Assembly (NCBI GenBank): GCA_009887135.1
Contig: QXYA01000032.1
Coordinates: 1-23,139, forward strand
Direction of reading: 5' to 3'
DNA length: 23,139 nt
DNA from: Candidatus Poseidoniales archaeon
GTDB lineage: Archaea; Thermoplasmatota; Poseidoniia; Poseidoniales; Poseidoniaceae
Each line of letters begins with the position of its first letter. Position 1 is the stretch's first letter. The translations under genes were made by a program, and so were the position numbers. Under the pieces are notes generated by a model. It was given only the letters and a program-made list of their open reading frames with translations, had not been told where the DNA came from and made no database searches. Positions 8,906 through 15,494 of the stretch are shown one piece after another.

Positions 8906-9026
8906 GGTTATCCTCTTTCTTTCTCGCATTTCATCTCATCGACGATTCTGTTCCAAATTAGGGAAAAGAGTTTCCTTTACGTAGATTGGACGAGCCATTC
9001 ATAACCAACGTGCTACTGGATTAATC

Positions 9027-9473
9027 ATGGACAAACCTCTGAGGATTGTTATTGCCAAACCCGGGCTTGATGGTCATGACAGGGGTGCAAAGGTTGTCGC
9101 TCGAGCGCTACGAGATGCTGGGCATGAAGTTATTTACACTGGTCTACGACGAACTCCGGCTCAAATTATTGAAACCGTTCGTGATGAAGACGCTCGCTTA
9201 CTCGGCCTCTCATCGTTATCTGGAGCACATGGCCATCTGTTCCCTCGAATCTGTGAAACACTTCGAGAAAACGACATGGGTGATGTCATTGTTTTCGGGG
9301 GCGGCATCATTCCTGATGATGATCGTGCTGCTTTGTTTCAAGCAGGTGTAAAGGCAATCTTTGGACCTGGGACCTCTACTGAAGAAATGGTCGCTTTTAT
9401 TGAAACCGCAGTTCAAAGAAGTGATGCGGGTGTAGGCGGCGATACAGATTGGCATTGGACAGGTCTTTCTTGA
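9027..9473 (+). CDS. mcmA2: Methylmalonyl-CoA mutase, small B12-binding subunit
   Basis: A 148-residue cobalamin-binding domain of methylmalonyl-CoA mutase, which isomerises methylmalonyl-CoA to succinyl-CoA. The base-off/His-on motif DGHDRG is at residues 15-20, with His17 as the expected lower cobalt ligand. The downstream SSLSGAH and FGGGIIP loops are the usual nucleotide-tail contacts. It is a stand-alone small subunit, as in most archaea; the large catalytic subunit is not in the window. No SD site precedes the ATG, so the transcript may be leaderless, with an AT-rich ttcataacc about 25 bases upstream as a weak TATA candidate. The MeaB gene begins 1-4 bp after its stop. It starts from a 121-bp divergent region shared with the acyltransferase gene. 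Confidence 0.95.
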   Translation: MDKPLRIVIAKPGLDGHDRGAKVVARALRDAGHEVIYTGLRRTPAQIIETVRDEDARLLGLSSLSGAHGHLFPRICETLRENDMGDVIVFGGGIIPDDDRAALFQAGVKAIFGPGTSTEEMVAFIETAVQRSDAGVGGDTDWHWTGLS

Positions 9474-9474
9474 G

Positions 9475-10365
9475 GTGATGTTCTTGGAACAGATGGTGTC
9501 ACTTGCTCGTCAAGGAGATAGAAGGGCATTAGCACGTCTCTTATCTTCCATCGAAAATGGTGAAACTGTACTTGAACCAGAGATTGAAGAATCTGATGAG
9601 TGGCAAATATTGGCACTTACAGGACCGCCAGGTGTTGGCAAATCCTGTCTCCTTGATCGATTGCTTCATGTTTGGACAAATGATGGCACGAAGATTGCTG
9701 TACTGGCAGTGGACCCATCATCGCCTCGTTCTGGAGGCGCATTGCTTGGAGACCGTGTACGAATGACAGTTGTTGACCATCCTGAAAAGAAAGACCTCGT
9801 GTACGTGCGTTCTGTTGCTACAAGAAAATCCAGTGGCTCAGTCCCATCTGTCGTTCAAGAAATGGCAGCTTGCCTGTTGATGACTGGTTGGGATCGAGTC
9901 ATCATTGAAACCGTAGGTGCGGGACAATCCGAAGTTCGTTGTGCAGCGGTCGCTGACAGAATTGTATTGATCGAAGGTCCTGCCAGAGGCGATGGCGTCC
10001 AAGCAGAAAAAGCAGGATTGCTCGAACTTGCTGATGCCATACTTGTCAACAAATCAGACCTCCCCGGGGCTGAACGCCATGCAAATGAACTAAGAGAATC
10101 ACTTCAACTAGGTAATCCTACACCCCCTGAAGTTCAACTTGTAAGTGCTTTGCGAGGTGATGGGATTGATGAGGCTGCAGCTCTTTTGATGGAATTGCAA
10201 CAAACATCAAGGGCAGAAAGAGCACGTTGGAGAGAGCGTATTCTTTCTCATCATGAACGGCAAATCCTCAATCATTCTAAATTCAATGAAATTCTTACTA
10301 ATCTAGAGGAAGGTTTGATTGGTTTTGATGAAGCCTATGCAAAACTGAGGGAAGTAGATGAGTGA
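9475..10365 (+). CDS. meaB: MeaB/ArgK-type G3E GTPase, mutase chaperone
   Basis: A 296-residue P-loop GTPase that gates cofactor delivery to, and protects, methylmalonyl-CoA mutase. The Walker A motif GPPGVGKS is at about residues 50-57, followed by DPSSPRSGGALLGDR and RSVATRKSSG, both hallmarks of this family. ETVGAGQSE is switch II and NKSD the guanine-specificity motif. The length is slightly short of the usual 310-330 because the C-terminal dimerisation arm is compact. Starts are a GTG at 9475 and an ATG at 9478, just after the upstream stop, with gagg overlapping that stop; the ATG is equally likely. The gene follows the B12 subunit directly, the classical MeaB context. Its end overlaps the next gene by 8 bp. 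Confidence 0.95.
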   Translation: MMFLEQMVSLARQGDRRALARLLSSIENGETVLEPEIEESDEWQILALTGPPGVGKSCLLDRLLHVWTNDGTKIAVLAVDPSSPRSGGALLGDRVRMTVVDHPEKKDLVYVRSVATRKSSGSVPSVVQEMAACLLMTGWDRVIIETVGAGQSEVRCAAVADRIVLIEGPARGDGVQAEKAGLLELADAILVNKSDLPGAERHANELRESLQLGNPTPPEVQLVSALRGDGIDEAAALLMELQQTSRAERARWRERILSHHERQILNHSKFNEILTNLEEGLIGFDEAYAKLREVDE

Positions 10366-10981
10366 CCAAGTTGAGATGACGAACCCAATTGAACAATCGG
10401 TTGGTGGTATGTCTGGGCATCTACTTCGCAGAGGGATTCATCTCGGGATGTCATTTATCCCGGTCCTGTTTTTTGAATTCGGAGAAAACACTGCTGACGC
10501 AGTAAACCTTTCACTTCCTCAACTTGTTTCCCTTGTCATTCTCGTTGCCATCGTAGGCGAGGCTCTTCGGCTGAAGTTCGGTGTCACTATAATCGGCCAA
10601 CGTGCCTATGAGGCAAAGCAAGTCTCTGCTTTAGCATGGGGTGCTATTGCAATAGGTATGGTCTTGCTTTTGACACCCAACAAAGCGTATGCATACCCAC
10701 TCATTCTGAGTCTATCACTTGGAGATCCACTCCTTGGTGAGATGCGAAGAAAGGACTTTTCTGTATCCGCAGTTATCTGGGCAGGGACGCTTGGTATTGC
10801 GTTGATTTGGGCATCCTGTGCACTATGGGTAGAGACTCCATGGCTTCTCGTAGCATTGATGGGTCCAATGTGTGTTGCAGCAGAATGGCCTCGATTACGA
10901 TACATCGATGACAACGCTACCATGTTGCTCATCCCATTGGCCTTGGTACTCATCCTCGAACCCTTTTTGGGAGTTATGTGA
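10358..10981 (+). CDS. DGK1/SEC59/phytol-kinase-family membrane protein
   Basis: A 207-residue polytopic membrane protein with about six or seven helices. It carries the sparse conserved residues of the CTP-dependent lipid kinase family (dolichol kinase, yeast diacylglycerol kinase, phytol kinase): an RRxxH near residue 24-28 at the first helix, E-x-x-R at 68-71, a GD at 122-123 after an SLSL stretch, and a late Glu176 followed by DDN at 184-186. The family phosphorylates long-chain isoprenoid alcohols or diacylglycerol, so a polyprenol or geranylgeraniol kinase in lipid or glycan-carrier metabolism is plausible. The GD is followed by P rather than the usual small-residue run, so activity is not assured. 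It overlaps the MeaB gene by 8 bp, implying co-translation without an obvious functional link. Confidence 0.65.
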   Translation: MSDQVEMTNPIEQSVGGMSGHLLRRGIHLGMSFIPVLFFEFGENTADAVNLSLPQLVSLVILVAIVGEALRLKFGVTIIGQRAYEAKQVSALAWGAIAIGMVLLLTPNKAYAYPLILSLSLGDPLLGEMRRKDFSVSAVIWAGTLGIALIWASCALWVETPWLLVALMGPMCVAAEWPRLRYIDDNATMLLIPLALVLILEPFLGVM

Positions 10982-11038
10982 GGTCGAAACGCCGCCATAT
11001 TGAAGAATCGGGTCGTTTACGGATGGTTGTTGATACCC

Positions 11039-11149
11039 ATGTATGACGATAATTCATCCTCGGACCCGCCGCAATCGGTTTACTATGCCTTCTTTGGAAT
11101 CGCTGTTATTCTCTTAGCGGTTGTAGCATTCAAGTACCCATTGTGGTGA
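11039..11149 (+). CDS. Possible 36-residue single-helix membrane protein
   Basis: A small open frame encodes an acidic Ser/Asp/Pro N-terminus (about 12 residues), then a 19-20 residue hydrophobic helix (YYAFFGIAVILLAVVAF), and ends KYPLW. Composition and topology are those of a real small membrane protein. However, no good SD or TATA signal precedes the ATG, and the frame stays open upstream back to the stop of the preceding gene. It occupies the 222-bp gap between the kinase-family gene and the asparagine synthase gene. Function is unknown. Confidence 0.4.
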   Translation: MYDDNSSSDPPQSVYYAFFGIAVILLAVVAFKYPLW

Positions 11150-11173
11150 AAAGTTACATTGCAAAAGCGATGG

Positions 11174-11193
11174 TATAAACGTCATGGACGTTT
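11174..11193 (+). promoter_or_regulatory. TATA box overlapped by perfect palindrome (putative operator)
   Basis: TATAAA at 11174-11179 is centred about 27 bases before the ATG at 11204, the spacing expected of a leaderless archaeal promoter. A perfect inverted repeat, aaacgtc (11177-11183) and gacgttt (11187-11193) around ATG, starts inside the TATA box and reaches to about -11. A dimeric repressor bound here would block TBP or polymerase, so regulation of the asparagine synthase/glutamate-cysteine ligase operon is likely. The regulator is not identified. A gagg lies only two to three bases before the ATG, too close for a standard SD site. Confidence 0.55.
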
Positions 11194-11203
11194 CCTGTGA
11201 GGT

Positions 11204-12979
11204 ATGTGTGGGATTTCTGGCATGGTTGGTTCTCCAGAACCTTCTGTTGTCAAGAGTATGACTCGTCTCCAACATCACCGTGGGCCTGATGGCACTGGTT
11301 TCTGGAATGATGAGCACATCTCCCTCGGTCATTCACGACTTGCAATTGTCGATTTAGAAGGAAGTCCCCAGCCCATCTCTTCCGACCATGGTTGTATTCT
11401 CATTGTTAATGGTGAAATCTACAACTATCAGGAACTTAGAGGAATCAACGAGAGTTATCCTTGGAAGACGATGGGCGATAGTGAAACAATTCTTGCATTG
11501 CATAGAAACGCGACGCATACATTAGAACATCCAATCGCTGAAGATCATTGCAATTGGTTGAAGCAACTTGACGGAATGTTCGCATTGAGTCTGTGGGATC
11601 CAGTGAACAGACAATTGATTCTTGCTCGTGATGAAATGGGAATCAAACCTCTCTTGAGAACAACCATCAATGGCTCACTTCTTTTTGCTAGTGAGGCTAA
11701 AGCCTTCCATGCACATCCACAATACAGTCCTAGCATGGATATGGAAGCCCTTGTTGCCCGACTTGTTTGGGAATACCCCCTTGATGCAACATCGTTGTTT
11801 CAGGGTGTACATCAAGTTCGACCAGGAACTGTTGAGGTTTGGACTGTAGATGATGGTATTGCAACATTGGAAAGTCGTGCACAATTCTCTCGACCTCTGT
11901 TCAATCCAACCGATTCGTGGGATGTGAATCAAGGTTCAAGCCTTCTTCTCGATGGATTCATAGAGAGTGTTGGTCAGCGATTGATGTCTGACGTTCCTGT
12001 GGGTATTGTCCTTTCAGGTGGACTTGATTCCTCTCTTGTCGCTGCCGTTGCCAGTGATGCTGCCAAGAGGTATGGGCGTCCAACTCCCGCTTGCTGGACC
12101 GTTGCAGAAAGCGAAGATAATCCCGATTGGATGGCGGCTGAACTCGTCGCATCCGCATTAGATTTAGAACATCATCAATCGATCATGGATTCTGATTCAT
12201 TCTCTCATCATTTACCATCTCTTTCTTGGCATGGTGAAGACTTAGACGTCTCTGTATTATTCTTCCAACCATTGTTTCAGGAAATGTCGAAAGCTGTCCG
12301 TGTTGGACTATGCGGTCAGGGAGCAGATGAGATACATGCTGGATATCCTCGATATGTTGATTTGAACCATCATCAAAAGCAACTTGAGGCACGCATGGCG
12401 GACCTTGATCACCCCTTTGCAGGAACTCTTCAATCCGATTCGTTGTCAGAGGATTCACGTTGGTGGACCAAAGACCATCGTCCTTCAACTCATTTGAGTT
12501 CCTTGCAAAAGACATTACAATTTGAGATGGATCATGGTCAACTCAGTAATTTCCAACTCCGTCTTGTCGATCGTCACTCCATGGCGCATTCATTGGAAGT
12601 TCGAGTTCCTTTCCTTTCACGTGCCCATCGGCAAGAAGCAATGCACCTTCCAATGGATCAACGACTTCCATCGAAGGGTTTGGAAAAGAAGGCTTTGCGT
12701 TCAGCTGCAGCGCTTACAAATCTTCCTGAATCAGTAGTTTATCGAAAGAAGTTACCTGCTGGAACGGCGACTTCACCCACACTGCTCACATCTTGTCTTG
12801 ATGAATACGCATCTCAAATCGAAGAGATTGCGTCAAAATGGACCGTGTGTGAAAAGGTTCTAAACAGGCAACCAGAAATTGCCTTAGGGCTTGGATTGTT
12901 TGAATCAATACACTTGCAAGGACATGGACTTAACTTGCAGAATAGAACTCTTGATGATTTATTGAATGAGGTGATCTGA
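11204..12979 (+). CDS. asnB: Asparagine synthase (glutamine-hydrolysing) family amidotransferase
   Basis: A 591-residue two-domain enzyme. The N-terminal Ntn glutaminase starts MCGISG with the catalytic Cys2, followed by HHRGPDG, SRLAIVD and VNGEIYNYQEL. The C-terminal ATP-pyrophosphatase domain carries SGGLDSS at 271-277, then CGQGADE and a late SLEVRVPFL. The canonical reaction makes asparagine from aspartate, glutamine and ATP. The start is fixed by the invariant MCG. It overlaps the next gene, a glutamate-cysteine ligase, by one base in a TGATG arrangement, so the two are probably translated together. That pairing raises the chance that the enzyme amidates another carboxylate, for example in a thiol product. 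Family assignment is firm, substrate is not. Confidence 0.92.
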   Translation: MCGISGMVGSPEPSVVKSMTRLQHHRGPDGTGFWNDEHISLGHSRLAIVDLEGSPQPISSDHGCILIVNGEIYNYQELRGINESYPWKTMGDSETILALHRNATHTLEHPIAEDHCNWLKQLDGMFALSLWDPVNRQLILARDEMGIKPLLRTTINGSLLFASEAKAFHAHPQYSPSMDMEALVARLVWEYPLDATSLFQGVHQVRPGTVEVWTVDDGIATLESRAQFSRPLFNPTDSWDVNQGSSLLLDGFIESVGQRLMSDVPVGIVLSGGLDSSLVAAVASDAAKRYGRPTPACWTVAESEDNPDWMAAELVASALDLEHHQSIMDSDSFSHHLPSLSWHGEDLDVSVLFFQPLFQEMSKAVRVGLCGQGADEIHAGYPRYVDLNHHQKQLEARMADLDHPFAGTLQSDSLSEDSRWWTKDHRPSTHLSSLQKTLQFEMDHGQLSNFQLRLVDRHSMAHSLEVRVPFLSRAHRQEAMHLPMDQRLPSKGLEKKALRSAAALTNLPESVVYRKKLPAGTATSPTLLTSCLDEYASQIEEIASKWTVCEKVLNRQPEIALGLGLFESIHLQGHGLNLQNRTLDDLLNEVI

Positions 12980-14181
12980 TGACATTCCTACACGAGTTAA
13001 GCAATAGACTAGAACAAAAGCGTGATCAATTGACTGAGTGGATGAATGAAAAACGTTCGTCAATAGAGGTCCCCATTTATGGAAGTGTGGATGTCCGAGA
13101 TGCAGGATGGAAAATAGCGGTGGTTGATGCGAATCAATTCCCTGCTGGTTTCAACAATACCTCTGATTCGGATTTACCTCATCTTACACATCGTATTTCA
13201 GAACACATCAAACGAAATAATCCCGATTGTAAGTGGGTTCATATTTATCCAGAATCTCATACCAGAAATCAAGGATATATTGAGAATCTTCGAATGCTAT
13301 GTAAGTTGGTTGAATCAGCAGGATATCGATGCACTATCGGTAATCCCGAACTTGACGGATTCGAATCACTCAATGGAATACACGGCCCTCTTCCATTGAA
13401 TCAAGTCGGAGTTATCGATGATGTTCTTATGGTAAATGGAGAACAACCTGACTTTATTTTGCTCAACAATGATCTTACAGACGAAGGTTTGGAGGGGCTT
13501 TCATCTCCTCACATATTGCCAAATCCACAAATGGGTTGGCACAATAGAAAGAAATCCATGCATTTTGAACATCTTCGTCCCCTTGTTGAAGAAGTAAGCG
13601 AAATAATTGGAATCGAACCATGGCACTTACTCTGTGATTCATTTGTTTCTGAGAATAAATGTTTGGAAAAAGAAACTTGCAGAGTAAAACTTGCAGAAGA
13701 GGTGGATGCATTCATTGCTGCTCTCTCACAACGATATCAAGCTCTTGGTCTTGACAGGGAGCCAGTTGTATATGTCAAGAATAATCGTGGAACCTATGGC
13801 TTAGGGATTATGACTGTCACTTCTGGTGAGCAACTTCTCAATCTTTCCAATCGCAAGATGAAGAAATTAATGTATGGGAAAGGAACCACAGATGTTGAAG
13901 ATTTCTTGATACAAGAAGGGGTTCCTACTCTCATGAAAACCGAAGAAGGTTTTCCAGTAGAACCAGTGGTCTATCTCGTCGATGGTGATGCTTCGTCTTG
14001 GTTTTACAGAGTTAATGCAAAACGAGATGACATTGGTAATCTCAATTCTCCGAGTGCACAATTCGTCACTTCTGACCAAGAACCTGGCTATATGACTCAT
14101 GCACACAATTGGCACGCATTGGTTGCTGAAATCTCAATGCTCGCTATGGGACTTGAATTAGAAGCGATGAAAGCGTCATGA
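12979..14181 (+). CDS. gshA: Glutamate-cysteine ligase, type III (ferrooxidans-type GshA)
   Basis: A 400-residue ATP-dependent ligase joining glutamate and cysteine to gamma-glutamylcysteine, the first step toward glutathione and a final thiol in some archaea. Recognised features of this small proteobacterial-type family are KIAVVDANQFPAGFNN near residues 45-60, the nucleotide-binding VKNNRGTYGLGIMTV at about 266-280 (usually KADAGTYGMGVMTV), and a VDGD...WFYRVN segment with NLNSPSAQFV at about 334-363. The substitution of KADA by KNNR in the glycine-rich region is unusual and may alter nucleotide or metal handling. No glutathione synthetase is adjacent. It starts by one-base overlap with the amidotransferase gene. 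A related gamma-glutamyl ligase with another acceptor remains possible. Confidence 0.82.
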   Translation: MTFLHELSNRLEQKRDQLTEWMNEKRSSIEVPIYGSVDVRDAGWKIAVVDANQFPAGFNNTSDSDLPHLTHRISEHIKRNNPDCKWVHIYPESHTRNQGYIENLRMLCKLVESAGYRCTIGNPELDGFESLNGIHGPLPLNQVGVIDDVLMVNGEQPDFILLNNDLTDEGLEGLSSPHILPNPQMGWHNRKKSMHFEHLRPLVEEVSEIIGIEPWHLLCDSFVSENKCLEKETCRVKLAEEVDAFIAALSQRYQALGLDREPVVYVKNNRGTYGLGIMTVTSGEQLLNLSNRKMKKLMYGKGTTDVEDFLIQEGVPTLMKTEEGFPVEPVVYLVDGDASSWFYRVNAKRDDIGNLNSPSAQFVTSDQEPGYMTHAHNWHALVAEISMLAMGLELEAMKAS

Positions 14182-14212
14182 TTCTGATAAAGGAGATGCT
14201 TGTAGCAGAACC

Positions 14213-14872
14213 ATGCGTCGTGAACTGCTTTACATCACGACCATAGCCATCGGCCTCTTTGTTTCAGCAACGTATGCTCAATGGCCTGTCGATATTTGGT
14301 GCATTGGAACTTTTCTGTATCTCTTCATCATAACAGATCGCAAAGAAAGAATCGAAATGATTGCGGTGTTAGCCTTTGCAACACCAATGGAATTGTTCTT
14401 CAGTGAAGTATGGTTGATTTATGAATATCAAAGAGGTTTAATGCCCTTTTTTGTCCCAGTAGGTCATTATTTCCTGTTTGATTTAGGACGAAGAGTAGCG
14501 AAGAGGATTCCACACTCTTCTCCCGTTTATCTCATTCTTGCTCTTTTACCGCTTGTTCTCTATGGAGCAGCAAAAGGAACGGATACCTCTGCGGTCTTGT
14601 TGTTGATTCTCACGTTCGGTTTTATTCGATGGGGTCCAGAGCCTCGTCTTTATGCCACAATGGTTTGGCTTGCCCTTGCCATGGAACTGTGGGGGACGTA
14701 CCTTTGTAATTGGACATGGGCTTCTTCTGTACCTTACACCGGATTGACCGCTTGGAATCCACCATTGTTGGTTGGAGCATTCTATTGCTTCGGAGACCTT
14801 CTTGTCAATCTGAGCGTTGCCAAGTTTGAAGGCCAACCCATTGGTCAGGTAGAACATGACGTCCTCGGATGA
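14213..14872 (+). CDS. Polytopic membrane protein, unknown
   Basis: A 219-residue integral membrane protein with about seven hydrophobic helices and short, partly charged loops. Notable segments are the EYQRGLMPFFVPVGHYF motif in the first half and a Trp-rich loop NWTWASSVPYTGLTAWNPP before the last helix. Both look conserved enough to be functional, the His/Glu/Asp pattern hinting at ligand or metal binding. I do not recognise a named family. The gene follows the ligase after 31 bp and overlaps the ferredoxin gene by 17 bp, so it belongs to the same operon. An SD-like aaaggag lies about 16 bases before the ATG, farther than usual, but no closer in-frame start exists. Confidence 0.75.
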   Translation: MRRELLYITTIAIGLFVSATYAQWPVDIWCIGTFLYLFIITDRKERIEMIAVLAFATPMELFFSEVWLIYEYQRGLMPFFVPVGHYFLFDLGRRVAKRIPHSSPVYLILALLPLVLYGAAKGTDTSAVLLLILTFGFIRWGPEPRLYATMVWLALAMELWGTYLCNWTWASSVPYTGLTAWNPPLLVGAFYCFGDLLVNLSVAKFEGQPIGQVEHDVLG

Positions 14873-15188
14873 CCTTAAGCGTCGTCGCGAAGAAGAGGCG
14901 AAGCGTATACGCTCGAGCCTCAATCGTCAGCGAGGTGTGCAGCATTCATCCCTTAAGGGGGGCGAAACCGCTGTCGCTTTTGTCCAGGAATCATTGTGTA
15001 TCGGCTGTGACCAATGCACAATCGTTTGTGACGATGATGCCATTGAAATATACAAGATGGCTATGCGAAGCCCCCTACTCAATGTTGAAAGCAATCAAAA
15101 AGCGAAAATTATCAGAGATGCTTGCACTGGATGTAGGTTATGCGTTCTTGCTTGTCCAACAGATGCTATCACCATGATCGACCGATGA
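14856..15188 (+). CDS. 2[4Fe-4S] ferredoxin-type protein
   Basis: A 110-residue iron-sulfur protein with two complete CxxCxxCxxxC motifs: CIGCDQCTIVC at about residues 48-58 and CTGCRLCVLACP at about 89-100. The second has the usual Pro; the first ends in CDDD instead. The Cys sets are separated by about 30 residues, longer than in bacterial clostridial ferredoxins. An N-terminal basic, Arg/Glu-rich helix of about 35 residues suggests docking to a partner. It should carry low-potential electrons in the cytoplasm. The start lies inside the end of the preceding membrane-protein gene, a 17-bp overlap, implying coupled expression. The partner is not identified. Confidence 0.9.
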   Translation: MTSSDDLKRRREEEAKRIRSSLNRQRGVQHSSLKGGETAVAFVQESLCIGCDQCTIVCDDDAIEIYKMAMRSPLLNVESNQKAKIIRDACTGCRLCVLACPTDAITMIDR

Positions 15189-15198
15189 GGAATGAAGG

Positions 15199-15489
15199 AT
15201 GTCAAAGAAAGGAAAAGAACCATCAGCACAACGTTTTGGTGGAGAGTTTGGGCCATATCGTAAAGACGATACCACAGGTGTATCACTGGGTACGTTCAAG
15301 ACGCTTGTTTGGACTTCAAACATAGGAGGACTTGTTCTCTGCGTGATCGCTCTTGAATTATTATTTGTTCAACAAGAATTCATGTGGGGATTGATCAGTC
15401 TCATTGCAGGAGTCATCATTGCTCTCTTCCCATCAAACTACGAAATCGTAGGAATGGATGAGGAAGGAACTCCTCCAAACAGTGATTGA
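15199..15489 (+). CDS. Small two-helix membrane protein, unknown
   Basis: A 96-residue protein with a basic/polar N-terminus (about 30 residues), two membrane helices (about 36-57 and 61-77) and a short acidic C-terminal tail. SD-like gagg precedes the ATG by several bases. It is the last gene of the amidotransferase/ligase operon, 10 bp after the ferredoxin gene, and ends only 5 bp from the stop of the convergent cytochrome fusion gene. It may anchor the ferredoxin or a partner at the membrane. No family was recognised. Confidence 0.75.
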   Translation: MSKKGKEPSAQRFGGEFGPYRKDDTTGVSLGTFKTLVWTSNIGGLVLCVIALELLFVQQEFMWGLISLIAGVIIALFPSNYEIVGMDEEGTPPNSD

Positions 15490-15494
15490 ACGTC

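Noticed and set aside
8906..9026. Search for a tRNA or structured RNA in the divergent region
   Set aside because: No cloverleaf, conserved GTTCRA-like loop or strong stem was seen; only AT-rich promoter-like sequence.
14197..14247. Short frame starting at the atg of aaaggagatg before the membrane-protein gene
   Set aside because: Only 16 codons, the SD-like run abuts its ATG, and it overlaps the better supported gene.
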